DNA from: Anaerolineae bacterium
GTDB lineage: Bacteria > Chloroflexota > Anaerolineae > Aggregatilineales > Phototrophicaceae
DNA length: 64,000 nucleotides
Direction of reading: 5' to 3'
Assembly: GCA_020849765.1 (NCBI GenBank)
Contig: JADLAY010000080.1
Span: forward strand, 60,463 to 124,462
Shown piece by piece: positions 36,380 through 44,552 of the stretch; within the stretch, counting starts at the first letter, position 1, and every line of letters starts with the position of its first letter. A program made the translations under genes and the position numbers. Under the pieces are notes generated by a model, which saw only the letters and a list, made by a program, of their open reading frames with translations, made no database searches and had not been told where the DNA came from.

Positions 36380-36429
36380 CCGTGAACGGTGAACCGCGCA
36401 TTGTGTGCCCTCTGAGCACCGAGCACCTC
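36380..36429. repeat. Heptanucleotide tandem tract (STRR-like)
   Basis: CGTGAAC-GGTGAAC-CGCGCAT and CTGAGCA-CCGAGCA-CCT, the same two heptamer types as in the 18039 tract and in the same order. Confidence 0.6.
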
Positions 36430-36529
36430 TTATCTTCTCCCCCTCCCCGGTTGTCCATTCACCGCCTCTCGATCTATCATTGATCGACCCGACGATCAAA
36501 CATCGCTTACGGACGCACGGGAGCGCGGG

Positions 36530-37786
36530 ATGCGCGTCGAAAAAACAGTCTTCATCTGCTACCGGCGCACGAATTACTACACGGCGCTGGCGGTCTATAA
36601 CGAACTCAAGCGTCATGACTATGACGTTTTTCTCGATTACCGCAGCATCAACGTCGGTGATTGGCGCCGCGTGATCCTGGCGCAGATCAGCGCCCGCGCG
36701 CACTTCCTGATCATCCTGACGCCGGAGGCGCTCGAACGCTGCCTCAACCCCAGCGACGTCATGCGCATGGAGATCGAACACGCCATCGCCGAGCGGCGCA
36801 ACATCATCCCGCTCTTCTTCGAAGGCTTCGAATTCAACGAGACGATCCACAACTACCTGTCGCCGGGGATGAAGAACCTGCCCCGTTACAGCGGCATGAG
36901 CGTGCCGGAGGGTTACTTCGACGAGGCGCTCGAACGCGTGCGCACGCGCCATCTCAACGTCCCGCTGGACATGGTGCTGCACCCGATCACGCCCGTGCCC
37001 AACAATCACCGGCGCGAGGCGGAAACCTGGTTCGAGTGGGGCTTCACCAGCTACGCCAACGGTCACTTTCAGTCCGCCGTCGTCAAGTTCACCAGAGCCA
37101 TCGAGCTTCAATCGAACTACGGGCACGCCTACTACCGCCGCGGCCATGCGCAGCGCATGCTGCTCAACAAGGACGCCGCGATTGACGACTTCATCGAAGC
37201 GCTGCGTTTCACACGTTCCGTCGCGCAAGCGGCGCTGATCCAGAGCAATCTCTACCGCGTGCGCGGCAATCTCAAGCGCGCGTTGGAAGAGGCCAATATC
37301 GCCCTGAGCAACCTGCCCTCCAACGCCGAGCTGCACAAGAACCGCGGCGACATCCTGGGCGACATGGGCCAGCACGGCGATGCCATCGACTCGTACCAGG
37401 AGGCGCTCCGGCTCAACCCGCGCTACGCCTTTGCGCACAACAATCTCGGCCTGGCGCGGCAAAACAACGGCGACTTCGAGGGGGCGATTAAGGACTACGA
37501 CCGCGCCATCCGCCTCAACCCCAAGGACGCCAACGCCTTCAACAATCGCGGCGTCGCGCGGCAACACAGCGGCGACCTGGACGGTGCGATCCACGACTAC
37601 AACCAGGCGATCCGCCTCAACCCGCAGTTCACGCTCGCCTTCAACAACCGAGGCTGGGCGCAGTACAGCAAAGGCGACGCCAACAGCGCCATCGCCGACT
37701 TCGAGGCGGCGCTGCGCATCGAGCCGCATCACGAGCTGGCGCGCAAGAACCTCGACATCGCCCACCGCAAGAAGCGCGACGAGTAG
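36530..37786 (+). CDS. TIR domain-TPR repeat protein
   Basis: 418 aa. TIR domain at residues 1-140: strand A VFICYRR (7-13), YDVFLDYRSI (31-40), and helix DVMRMEIEHAIAERR in which Glu81 sits where the NADase Glu of catalytic TIRs lies. From about 165 there are seven TPR units, e.g. AHNNLGLARQNNGDFEGAIK, AFNNRGVARQHSGDLDGAIH and AFNNRGWAQYSKGDANSAIA. TIR proteins in bacteria act in NAD-consuming immunity or as signalling adaptors; the TPRs probably sense a partner. No second defence gene is adjacent. Start ATG 36530; an upstream purine run GCGGG is weak. Confidence 0.9.
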   Translation: MRVEKTVFICYRRTNYYTALAVYNELKRHDYDVFLDYRSINVGDWRRVILAQISARAHFLIILTPEALERCLNPSDVMRMEIEHAIAERRNIIPLFFEGFEFNETIHNYLSPGMKNLPRYSGMSVPEGYFDEALERVRTRHLNVPLDMVLHPITPVPNNHRREAETWFEWGFTSYANGHFQSAVVKFTRAIELQSNYGHAYYRRGHAQRMLLNKDAAIDDFIEALRFTRSVAQAALIQSNLYRVRGNLKRALEEANIALSNLPSNAELHKNRGDILGDMGQHGDAIDSYQEALRLNPRYAFAHNNLGLARQNNGDFEGAIKDYDRAIRLNPKDANAFNNRGVARQHSGDLDGAIHDYNQAIRLNPQFTLAFNNRGWAQYSKGDANSAIADFEAALRIEPHHELARKNLDIAHRKKRDE

Positions 37787-37841
37787 CAGCGACGGCATCC
37801 CTGCCGCCCATACTGCATGAACGCCTCGGCGGCACGCTGAC

Positions 37842-38111
37842 CTACCCCATCGGCGGCGCATATCCCAGGGCGACGCCCGCACCGTTCTTGACCACCTGGC
37901 GCGCGACAATCGCCTGTTCTTCCTGCTGCGGGATCACGATCATCGGCACGCCGTGCCACAGGCTCTCGTGCACGCTGTTCATGCCGCCGTGCGTGATGAA
38001 CAGATCCGTCCGTTTGAGCACTTCAAGCTGTGGGACGAAATTGCGCACGAGGAAGTTCGGCGGGATCGGCCCTAACTGCCCCAGATCGCTGCGCTTCCCG
38101 GCGGAGAGGTC
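37842..38111 (-). pseudogene. C-terminal remnant of a MGT-type glycosyltransferase
   Basis: A frame of 90 codons reads GKRSDLGQLGPIPPNFLVRN, then FVPQLEVLKRTDLFITHGGM and NSVHESLWHGVPMIVIPQQ. This is the UDP-sugar-binding C-terminal part of macrolide-family glycosyltransferases (HGGMNS and the PQ motif). Upstream the frame meets a stop at 38112 and homology ends sharply. The matching N-terminal part lies 2.1 kb away at 40229-40717, in the same orientation. Confidence 0.85.
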
Positions 38112-38508
38112 TTACCGCGCCGGGGTTCCCCGCTGCTCACCCAAAGGGCGGCACGGGTTTGCTATGAGAGCAAGGGCGCAAGCCACAAGCAACCCGTAGC
38201 CACAGCCGCTGGCGGCTGTGAGACAGTGGGGTGACGTGGTACTGTGCAGTGTGAAATGCACCGAAAAACAGGCGGCAGCAAGCGGAAACGGAGCGGAGAT
38301 CCGACAAATGTGAGGGGCACTGTGAATCTACGGACACGCTGCCCTCGATCTACGCGCCAGATTGTGGGTTGAACAGCGTAATGGAGGGTATTGACTGCCT
38401 TATATATGATCGCAAAAGAGTCGTCCTCTGAACCATTGGATGGAGAGGGGAAGCTAAGAGGAGTGCAGCGAGATGAGGTAGACTTTAGTGGCTTATCCAA
38501 AACTGGCG
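38112..38508. other. Non-coding segment at the left junction of the inserted DNA
   Basis: Nothing coding is convincing. A perfect palindrome CACAGCCGC-TG-GCGGCTGTG is at 38201-38220. The segment starts exactly where glycosyltransferase homology stops and may be the remains of the element that broke the gene. Confidence 0.5.
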
Positions 38509-39930
38509 TTAATCAAAGGCCATTCCACGACGTACCAATTCCTGTTTCGCCAATTGATTGAGTTTAGAGCAGTCAACCTCCACCCGCCAAGTTGCAGTCG
38601 TGTACCCGAACTCATTTCCTGACTTTTCTTCTTGAAAGACACCGTTGAGACTGGCGAGGCGTTGTAGAGTTTCCTCGTCCATTTCGGACACATACTGGTC
38701 AAGCGTCTTTTCAAGAAGGCCGATGGCCTCTTTTGCCCACACCTGGGAATTGACGGCGGTTGTGAACAGCGGCCCGGCAGCGCGTGCGTCACCAATTTCG
38801 CCTAGATAAATCGCAATATTGGATTGAATAGTGCTGTCGTTATATTCCGCTAACAGAGTGTCAACGGCAGATTTCCCTATTTTCAATATCGCTGTTTGCG
38901 CAGCCATGCTTAGCCCACTTCGATTGAATTGTCTAGGCAGAATGGGGTGGTATTCCAGGATTTTGAGCAGCGGCTTAACAGCCCGTGCGTCGCCAAGCGT
39001 TGCTAACGTTGCGATAACTGCTGTGCGGTCAATTTCGTCGCCAGTATCGTTGAGCAGCAAGATCAGCGGCTCAACTGCTGCTTCTCCAATCCGCTCGACT
39101 TCCTGCCATTTTTTCTTCATCGCCAGCTGCAAGGTACGTTCAAAATCATCTTTAGGTACCCAAGGAAGTCGAGAGAGTACAACGAACGGTGATCTTTCGC
39201 TTCCTCTGCCTCCGTTTTCTCTAAATTGCACGATGAGTTTCGCAATGCCCTCCTTAACCCATTCCGACTCTATCCATTTTGGGTCGATTCGATTTAGAGC
39301 AGTCGAAACCTCGTCTACACCCACTGTACCGTCAAACCTAAATAGAAGGGAAATTAGAGGTCTGACCGCCTTTGGGTTATTAATTTTTCCAAGCGCCTCG
39401 ACAGCGTACTTGCGAACATAGCCATCTTCATCGCCAAGGGCTTCAATCAGTGGCTCAACAACTTTTGGATCATCAAGCCGCCCTAAAATCTCCACGATAG
39501 TCATGGGCATAGACTTCATACTGGTAGCGTCCCGTTTTGCTTTGTTTCGCAAAAGGTTGACTAATGGCTCAATCACGCGGCTGTCTAAAGGTTTTCCCCC
39601 TTTTTGCAGTTCTGCAAGCCGAAAGACACTCTCAGCATATTTGTTGCTACCCAGGGCATCCCTAAAAATGTCCATAACTCGTGGATCATTTATCATTAAT
39701 AGGGCTTTCCCGGCAGTGTCGAACATATCCTCCTTGTCGTTATAAAAAGCATCACGAAGAGCGTCGATTGCTTCAGGGTCTCCGATCTCACCTAATGCTT
39801 CCGCAGCCCAGTTACGGATGTATTTATCTTGCTTATAGGCAAGCGCTTTCATCAAGCCTTTAATGTCGCGCTTTTCCTGCATCTGCTTAATGTCTTTATG
39901 CTCAAGTTTGCCCAGCAATTTTTTGAACAT
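38509..39930 (-). CDS. HEAT-repeat protein
   Basis: 473 aa starting MFKKLLGKLEHKDIKQMQEK. Residues 20-380 are HEAT/PBS-lyase-like repeats: YIRNWAAEALGEIGDPEAID, YVRKYAVEALGKINNPKAV, DRTAVIATLATLGDARAV, QSNIAIYLGEIGDARAAG. The last 90 residues contain a non-repeat domain ending QELVRRGMAFD. HEAT proteins serve as binding scaffolds or phycobilin-lyase-like factors; no partner is evident. GGAG lies about 10 bases before ATG 39930. The gene uses noticeably more A/T than its neighbours and sits inside a broken glycosyltransferase, so it was probably acquired by transfer. Confidence 0.85.
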   Translation of the reverse strand: MFKKLLGKLEHKDIKQMQEKRDIKGLMKALAYKQDKYIRNWAAEALGEIGDPEAIDALRDAFYNDKEDMFDTAGKALLMINDPRVMDIFRDALGSNKYAESVFRLAELQKGGKPLDSRVIEPLVNLLRNKAKRDATSMKSMPMTIVEILGRLDDPKVVEPLIEALGDEDGYVRKYAVEALGKINNPKAVRPLISLLFRFDGTVGVDEVSTALNRIDPKWIESEWVKEGIAKLIVQFRENGGRGSERSPFVVLSRLPWVPKDDFERTLQLAMKKKWQEVERIGEAAVEPLILLLNDTGDEIDRTAVIATLATLGDARAVKPLLKILEYHPILPRQFNRSGLSMAAQTAILKIGKSAVDTLLAEYNDSTIQSNIAIYLGEIGDARAAGPLFTTAVNSQVWAKEAIGLLEKTLDQYVSEMDEETLQRLASLNGVFQEEKSGNEFGYTTATWRVEVDCSKLNQLAKQELVRRGMAFD

Positions 39931-39973
39931 ACGGGGACACTCCAAATCCAAGAGTATAGTTGGATAGATGTTT

Positions 39974-40184
39974 GCTTAATTGAGAGGTGGTCATAATTCA
40001 GTTTCGCCTCTGCCTGCTCTCAACCCCCAGCCCGTTCTCTCTGTAACCGCAAGGTCACCGCAGGTTGAGAGAAGGGGAGAAATATCGGCTCTGAAAGTCC
40101 CTCTCCATGAGGAAGAGGGATTTAGGGTGAGGGCAAAAAGGACAGCAAGGTTCAGAAAGGCTTATTGCCACGCCTTGTTTGATT
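39974..40184. mobile_element. MITE-like element, copy 2, decayed right end
   Basis: Body 39982-40176 starts GAGAGGTGGTCATAATTCAG, carries the two conserved internal hairpins (one enlarged by a GTAACCGCAAGGTCACCGC loop) and GATTTAGGGTGAGGGCA, and ends in a degenerate CCACGCCTT. Flanking octamers GCTTAATT and GTTTGATT agree at 6 of 8 positions. It lies upstream of the HEAT gene. Confidence 0.75.
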
Positions 40185-40228
40185 ATTGCACAATCGACCG
40201 CAAATATCTAAGGCAGGAAAGGTGATGA

Positions 40229-40717
40229 CTACTGGCATTTCTTCGTGAGACATTTCCGCACTGCGTCAAAAAAAGCCGCGAGCTCGTCAGAGTTTTCAAG
40301 ATTGTAGCCTTCGACAACAAAGACCAGGCATCGACCGGGAGTATTCAGGTAAGGCGGCGCGGAGATCGGCACGATCTGCGCGACGAGATCGAGGATCATC
40401 CTGGGCGCGAACGGTGGCAGGACGTCGCGCGAGACGACAAAGGTGCTCATGCGGGTTGCTGCCCGGAAGCCGCGCTGTGCCGCCGCCTGCTTCGCCCACA
40501 GCGCCAGCGAGTCGGTGATGATGTAGTCCGGTCGTTCGCGATCGAGCAGATCGAAGACCCACGGCAGCAGCCGCTCGCTGACGTGCGTGAGCATGAGCGC
40601 GTTCTGTGCGAGCGTGCCGCCGCCGATCTCATCCATCAGCGCCGCTTGATCGCCCACGACGGGCAGCGCCGGGTTGATGTGCCCGTGCGCCGGGATGTTG
40701 AAGAAGATGACTTTCAA
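40229..40717 (-). pseudogene. N-terminal remnant of a MGT-type glycosyltransferase
   Basis: Starts at TTG 40717 behind AGGGGG: LKVIFFNIPAHGHINPALPVV, the typical N-terminus of MGT-family enzymes. It then jumps to GDQAALMDEIGGGTLAQNAL, which belongs about 70 residues later, so an in-frame internal deletion is present. DYIITDSLALWAKQAAAQRG and RMSTFVVSRDVLPPF are normal for the acceptor domain. After LDLVAQIVPIS the sequence departs from the family and ends at 40229. Together with 37842-38111 it represents one gene, interrupted. Confidence 0.8.
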
Positions 40718-40957
40718 GACGCCCCCTGCTTGCACATTTGCCGCAATGTGAAACTGACAGGCGGGAATAATAACGAAGTCCGCGCCGCCTGACCGCCCAT
40801 CTTGCCCACCGCACGCCGCCCGTCCATGTGCGAAAGCAAGAGGCTGCGCGGCCGCCAGCTCTCATCAGCCTCTTCGCATTCTTTTGCCGCATCTGCCAGC
40901 GCATGAGCTATACTTCTGACACGGTTGTCATGTTTTTCCACGTCTGGAGGCATATCT

Positions 40958-42115
40958 GTGAACCTGCACGAATACCAGTCGAAGCAGCGGTTCGGCAAGT
41001 TTGGCGTGCCCATACCTCAGGGCAAAGTCGCCGCGTCGCCGCAAGAAGTCTACGAAATCGCCCGCGAACTCGGCGGCCCGGTCGTCGTCAAATCGCAGGT
41101 GCTCGTCGGCGGGCGCGGCAAGGCTGGCGGCATCAAGCTCGCTCAGGACGCCGACGAAGCGCAGCAGCTCGCCGAGACCATCCTCGGCATGCAGATCAAA
41201 GGGCTGACCGTGCGCAAGGTGCTGGTCGACCCGGCTTCGAAGTTCGTCAAGGAGATCTATCTTGGCATCGTCAATGACCGCGCCGCTGGTAAGCCGGTCA
41301 TGATGGCGTCGTCCGAAGGTGGCGTCGAAATCGAAGAGGTCGCGCGCACCAACCCGAAAGCGATCATCCGCGAGCAAATCGACCCCTTCCTTGGCCTGCG
41401 CGATTATCAGGCTCGCAACCTCGCCAGCGGCATCAACCTGCCGCGCGAACACTGGCGCGCCTTCGTCAAAATCGCCCAGTCCCTCTATGCCTGCTACCTG
41501 GATAGCGACGCCGTACTGGCCGAGATCAACCCGCTCGTGATCACCGCCGATGGGCAGCTGCTCGCGCTCGACGGAAAGATGTCGATTGACGATAACGCCC
41601 TCTTCCGCCATGCGGATCTGGCGGAGATGCGCGACACGGACGCCGAGCCGGAAGCCGAAACGCAGGCGCGCGCGGCGGACATCAGCTACGTCAAGCTCGA
41701 CGGACAGATCGGCTGCATGGTCAACGGTGCTGGTCTGGCGATGACAACCATGGACATGACCAAGCTGTTCGGCGGCGAAGAAATCGGCCCGGCCAACTTC
41801 CTCGACATCGGCGGCGGCGCCCAGGCGGATAAAGTCGCCGCGGCCCTGCGCATCATCCTCAGCGACCCCAACGTCAAGTCGATCCTGGTCAACATCTTCG
41901 GCGGCATCACGCGCGGTGACGAAGTGGCGCGCGGCATCCTCCAGGCGCGCGAGCAGGTCGGCATCAACCTGCCGATGATCGTCCGCCTTAACGGGACTAA
42001 CGCCAAAGAGGCGCGCGAGATCATCCAGAACGCCGCCCTGCCCAACCTGCATTACGCCGAAACCCTGACCCAGGCCGCGCAGCTCGCGGTCAGCGCCGCC
42101 AAAGGAGAGCTTTAA
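40958..42115 (+). CDS. sucC: Succinyl-CoA synthetase (ADP-forming) beta subunit
   Basis: 385 aa. The ATP-grasp features are VVVKSQVLVGGRGKAGGIKL, EINPLVI and DGKMSIDDNALFRH; the C-terminal CoA-ligase domain has MVNGAGLAMTTMD, NFLDIGGGA and NIFGGITRGDEVA. With SucD it interconverts succinyl-CoA and succinate in the TCA cycle with substrate-level phosphorylation. GTG 40958 is chosen: TGGAGG precedes it and it gives the canonical VNLHEYQ start. Stop is 2 bases before sucD. Confidence 0.97.
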   Translation: MNLHEYQSKQRFGKFGVPIPQGKVAASPQEVYEIARELGGPVVVKSQVLVGGRGKAGGIKLAQDADEAQQLAETILGMQIKGLTVRKVLVDPASKFVKEIYLGIVNDRAAGKPVMMASSEGGVEIEEVARTNPKAIIREQIDPFLGLRDYQARNLASGINLPREHWRAFVKIAQSLYACYLDSDAVLAEINPLVITADGQLLALDGKMSIDDNALFRHADLAEMRDTDAEPEAETQARAADISYVKLDGQIGCMVNGAGLAMTTMDMTKLFGGEEIGPANFLDIGGGAQADKVAAALRIILSDPNVKSILVNIFGGITRGDEVARGILQAREQVGINLPMIVRLNGTNAKEAREIIQNAALPNLHYAETLTQAAQLAVSAAKGEL

Positions 42116-42117
42116 CG

Positions 42118-42975
42118 ATGGCCATTCTCGCCGATAAGAATACGCGCCTGATCGTCCAGGGCATCACCGGGCGCGAGGGCAGCTTCCACGCGGAAAAGAT
42201 GATCGAGTACGGCACCAACGTCGTCGGCGGCGTCACGCCCGGCAAAGGCGGCGAATGGGTGCACAGCAAGCCGGTCTTCGATACGGTCAAGAGCGCGGTC
42301 GATGCGACCGACGCCAATGCGACGATCATCTACGTCAACCCGCAGTTCGCCGCCGACGCGCTCTACGAAGCCATCGACGCGGAAGTGCCGCTGATCGTCT
42401 GCATCACCGAGGGCATCCCGGTCGCCGACATGATGAAGGTCTACAGCTACCTCAAGGGCAGCAAGAGCCGCCTGCTCGGCCCCAACTGCCCCGGCATGCT
42501 GACGCCCGGCCAGGCCAAGGTCGGCATCATGCCCGGCTACATCGCCACGCCTGGCAGTGTCGGCGTCGTCAGCAAGAGCGGCACGCTCACCTATGAGGTC
42601 GTCTATGCCCTCACGAACAAGGGCATGGGCCAGAGCACCTGCGTCGGCATCGGCGGTGACCCGATCATCGGCACCAACTTCGTCGACGTGCTGGAGATGT
42701 TCGAGAATGACCCGGCGACCGAGAAGGTCGTCCTCATCGGCGAGATCGGCGGACGCGCGGAAATCGACGCCGCCGAGTACATCAAGACGCACATGACCAA
42801 GCCCGTCGCCGGCTTCATCGCCGGGGCGACCGCCCCGCCCGGCAAGCGCATGGGTCACGCGGGCGCCATCGTCGAAGGTGGCGAAGGCACCGCCGAAGAG
42901 AAGATCAACGCCCTGCGCGCGGCAGGTGTTCGCATCGCTGCCAACCCGGAGGAGATCCCTGGGCTGCTGGGGTAA
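42118..42975 (+). CDS. sucD: Succinyl-CoA synthetase alpha subunit
   Basis: 285 aa. CoA-binding Rossmann domain (LIVQGITGREGSFHAEKM, VGGVTPGKGG), the LLGPNCPGMLTPGQ motif, and the phosphohistidine in GHAGAIVEGGEG near residue 245. ATG 42118 follows GGAGAG in the end of sucC, so the subunits are made in equal amounts. A hairpin follows. Confidence 0.97.
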   Translation: MAILADKNTRLIVQGITGREGSFHAEKMIEYGTNVVGGVTPGKGGEWVHSKPVFDTVKSAVDATDANATIIYVNPQFAADALYEAIDAEVPLIVCITEGIPVADMMKVYSYLKGSKSRLLGPNCPGMLTPGQAKVGIMPGYIATPGSVGVVSKSGTLTYEVVYALTNKGMGQSTCVGIGGDPIIGTNFVDVLEMFENDPATEKVVLIGEIGGRAEIDAAEYIKTHMTKPVAGFIAGATAPPGKRMGHAGAIVEGGEGTAEEKINALRAAGVRIAANPEEIPGLLG

Positions 42976-43015
42976 TTGGCTTTCGGCCGTCAGCTATCGG
43001 CTGAAAAAAATCGGG

Positions 43016-43037
43016 GGGCGCATTGGTTGCGCCCTTT
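43016..43037 (+). terminator. Terminator of the sucCD operon
   Basis: GGGCGCA and TGCGCCC arms around five bases, followed by TTTGTT, 40 bases past the sucD stop. Confidence 0.75.
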
Positions 43038-43099
43038 GTTCAACTTCACCTCAAGACATTTGCTAGATGAAAATGGCGTGACAGCGACAAGGATGCGAA

Positions 43100-43513
43100 T
43101 TGCCAGCGAGAGACAAGTATCACGATACCGTAGTCGCCGCACTTGAGCGTGACGGATGGACAATATCCGGGCAGCAAGTCACATTCATCACGTCCGAGCG
43201 GCAGATCGTGATCGACATCGCAGCATCCAGAGTGTCTGGTGAGAATATCATTCTGGTCGAGGTGAAGGGCTTTGAGCGATCGCCTGTGGAAGAACTGGCA
43301 ATCGCCATGGGCAAACTCGCGATCTATCGATACGTCCTGTCTGAATTGGAGTTATCATTCCCTGTATGGTTGGCTGTGCCAGAAGCGGCATTTCAAGGTA
43401 TTTTCAGCCAACGCATCGGCAAAAGGATGTGCGAGCAATTCGCCGTTTCCCTTCTTGTGTTTTCGCCTGAGCGGAAGGAGATCATTCAATGGATACCCTT
43501 CGCCAAATCCTGA
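43100..43513 (+). CDS. xisH: XisH family protein
   Basis: 137 aa. The sequence PARDKYHDTVVAALERDGW and the core IDIAASRVSGENIILVEVKGF identify XisH, named from the fdxN-element excision factor of Nostoc; the ILVEVK motif is the PD-(D/E)xK nuclease core. Start is TTG 43100 with a weak upstream AAGGATG. It overlaps the xisI gene by 25 bases. Both partners are known mostly in Cyanobacteria and Chloroflexota; no excisable element is obvious here. Confidence 0.9.
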   Translation: MPARDKYHDTVVAALERDGWTISGQQVTFITSERQIVIDIAASRVSGENIILVEVKGFERSPVEELAIAMGKLAIYRYVLSELELSFPVWLAVPEAAFQGIFSQRIGKRMCEQFAVSLLVFSPERKEIIQWIPFAKS

Positions 43514-43791
43514 TCCAGGAACTTGAGAAATACGCCGGGAAAGCCTTCAATGGCTACAGCTACCTCACGATGAGTCGCGACGAAACGCGATTTGTCATCA
43601 CGTCGATTGGTGATGTACGCGGTGAGCGGATTGTCAACACGGCGATTGTCGCTCAAATCGCTGATGGCACCATCGTGATCGATTGGGACATCTACGACAA
43701 ACCGCTGGTCGACGCCTTGCTCCAGGCAGGCGTCCCGCGCGAAAAGATCATCCTCGCCTATGCGGGCGAGCCGTCGCCGGAGGGCGTCTAG
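43489..43791 (+). CDS. xisI: XisI family protein
   Basis: 100 aa. Typical XisI: LRQILIQELEKYAG, SRDETRFVITSIG, IDWDIYDKPLVDALLQAGVP and the final REKIILAYAGE. It probably binds XisH as an antidote or accessory subunit; the exact role is not known. AAGGAGA precedes ATG 43489 inside xisH, so the pair is translationally coupled. Confidence 0.92.
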   Translation: MDTLRQILIQELEKYAGKAFNGYSYLTMSRDETRFVITSIGDVRGERIVNTAIVAQIADGTIVIDWDIYDKPLVDALLQAGVPREKIILAYAGEPSPEGV

Positions 43792-43840
43792 CGCACGAGG
43801 CCGCCAGTCTATCTCGCATCCCATCCACCGAGACTCACCC

Positions 43841-44482
43841 ATGACCCTCAAGCAGTTCTGGATCGATCCCTTTCAGACGACGCTCGACACACACGTCACC
43901 GGCGTGGACGGCGACACGATTCAGGTTGCGGAGACGATCTTCTATGCTTTCGCCGGAGGCCAGGAGAGCGACCGCGGCACGATTGGCGGCTACGACGTGC
44001 GTGAGGCACGCAAAGATGGGCTGGCGATCTACTACACGCTCGACGGCGGGCATGATCTGGCGCAGGGCGACGCCGTGACGATGACGATCGACTGGCCGCG
44101 GCGCTACCGGCTCATGCGCCTGCACTTCGCCGCCGAGATCATCCTCGAACTCACCTATCAGCATCTACCGGGCATCGAGAAGATCGGTGCGCACATCGCC
44201 GAGGATAAGTCGCGCATCGACTTCGTCTGGCCGAGCAACATCGCCGCCGAGTTCCCCTACCTGACCGAACACGCCCACGCGCTGATCGGGGCTGACCGCC
44301 CAATCGTCAGCGCCTTCAGCGATGCCGCCGCCGAACGCCGCACCTGGGAGATCGAGGGCTTCGCGCGCGTCGCCTGCGGCGGAACGCATCTGCGCTCGAC
44401 TGGCGAGGTCGGCCGGCTGACGCTCAAGCGCAAGAATGTCGGTAAAGGCAAAGAGCGCATCGAGATCTATTTGGATGAGTGA
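43841..44482 (+). CDS. AlaX-like alanyl-tRNA editing protein with altered zinc motif
   Basis: 213 aa of the threonyl/alanyl-tRNA synthetase second-additional-domain type. The editing family binds zinc with HxxxH and CxxxH. Here CGGTH is intact (Cys169, His173), but the first motif reads LMRLHFAAEI: His95 followed by Glu99 in place of His. AlaX proteins deacylate mischarged Ser-tRNA(Ala) or Gly-tRNA(Ala); this variant may bind zinc differently or act on another substrate. ATG 43841 gives the correct N-terminus MTLKQFWIDPFQT. It is 49 bases after xisI. Confidence 0.85.
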   Translation: MTLKQFWIDPFQTTLDTHVTGVDGDTIQVAETIFYAFAGGQESDRGTIGGYDVREARKDGLAIYYTLDGGHDLAQGDAVTMTIDWPRRYRLMRLHFAAEIILELTYQHLPGIEKIGAHIAEDKSRIDFVWPSNIAAEFPYLTEHAHALIGADRPIVSAFSDAAAERRTWEIEGFARVACGGTHLRSTGEVGRLTLKRKNVGKGKERIEIYLDE

Positions 44483-44510
44483 GCGTGTTGCAGGAGATCG
44501 CAGAGAGAGA

Positions 44511-44550
44511 AAGTCCCTCTCCTACGGGAGAGGGATTTAGGGTGAGGGCC
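44511..44550. repeat. Fragment of the MITE-like family
   Basis: AAGTCCCTCTCC-TACG-GGAGAGGGATTT and AGGGTGAGGGCC only; ends are missing. It lies between convergent genes and may end transcription. Confidence 0.6.
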
Positions 44551-44552
44551 GC

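Larger units (their letters stand above)
35525..36529. other. About 1 kb spacer filled with decayed DNA and repeats
   Basis: No gene could be supported on either strand; open frames here have compositional bias only. The first half should contain the promoter of the 35524 operon. The second half is a cluster of repeats described at 36180-36429. It may be an old insertion or a gene remnant beyond recognition. Confidence 0.6.

Noticed and set aside
36122..37909. Minus-strand open frame of 595 codons
   Set aside because: Antisense to the TIR-TPR gene, no recognisable domain, and runs through intergenic repeats.
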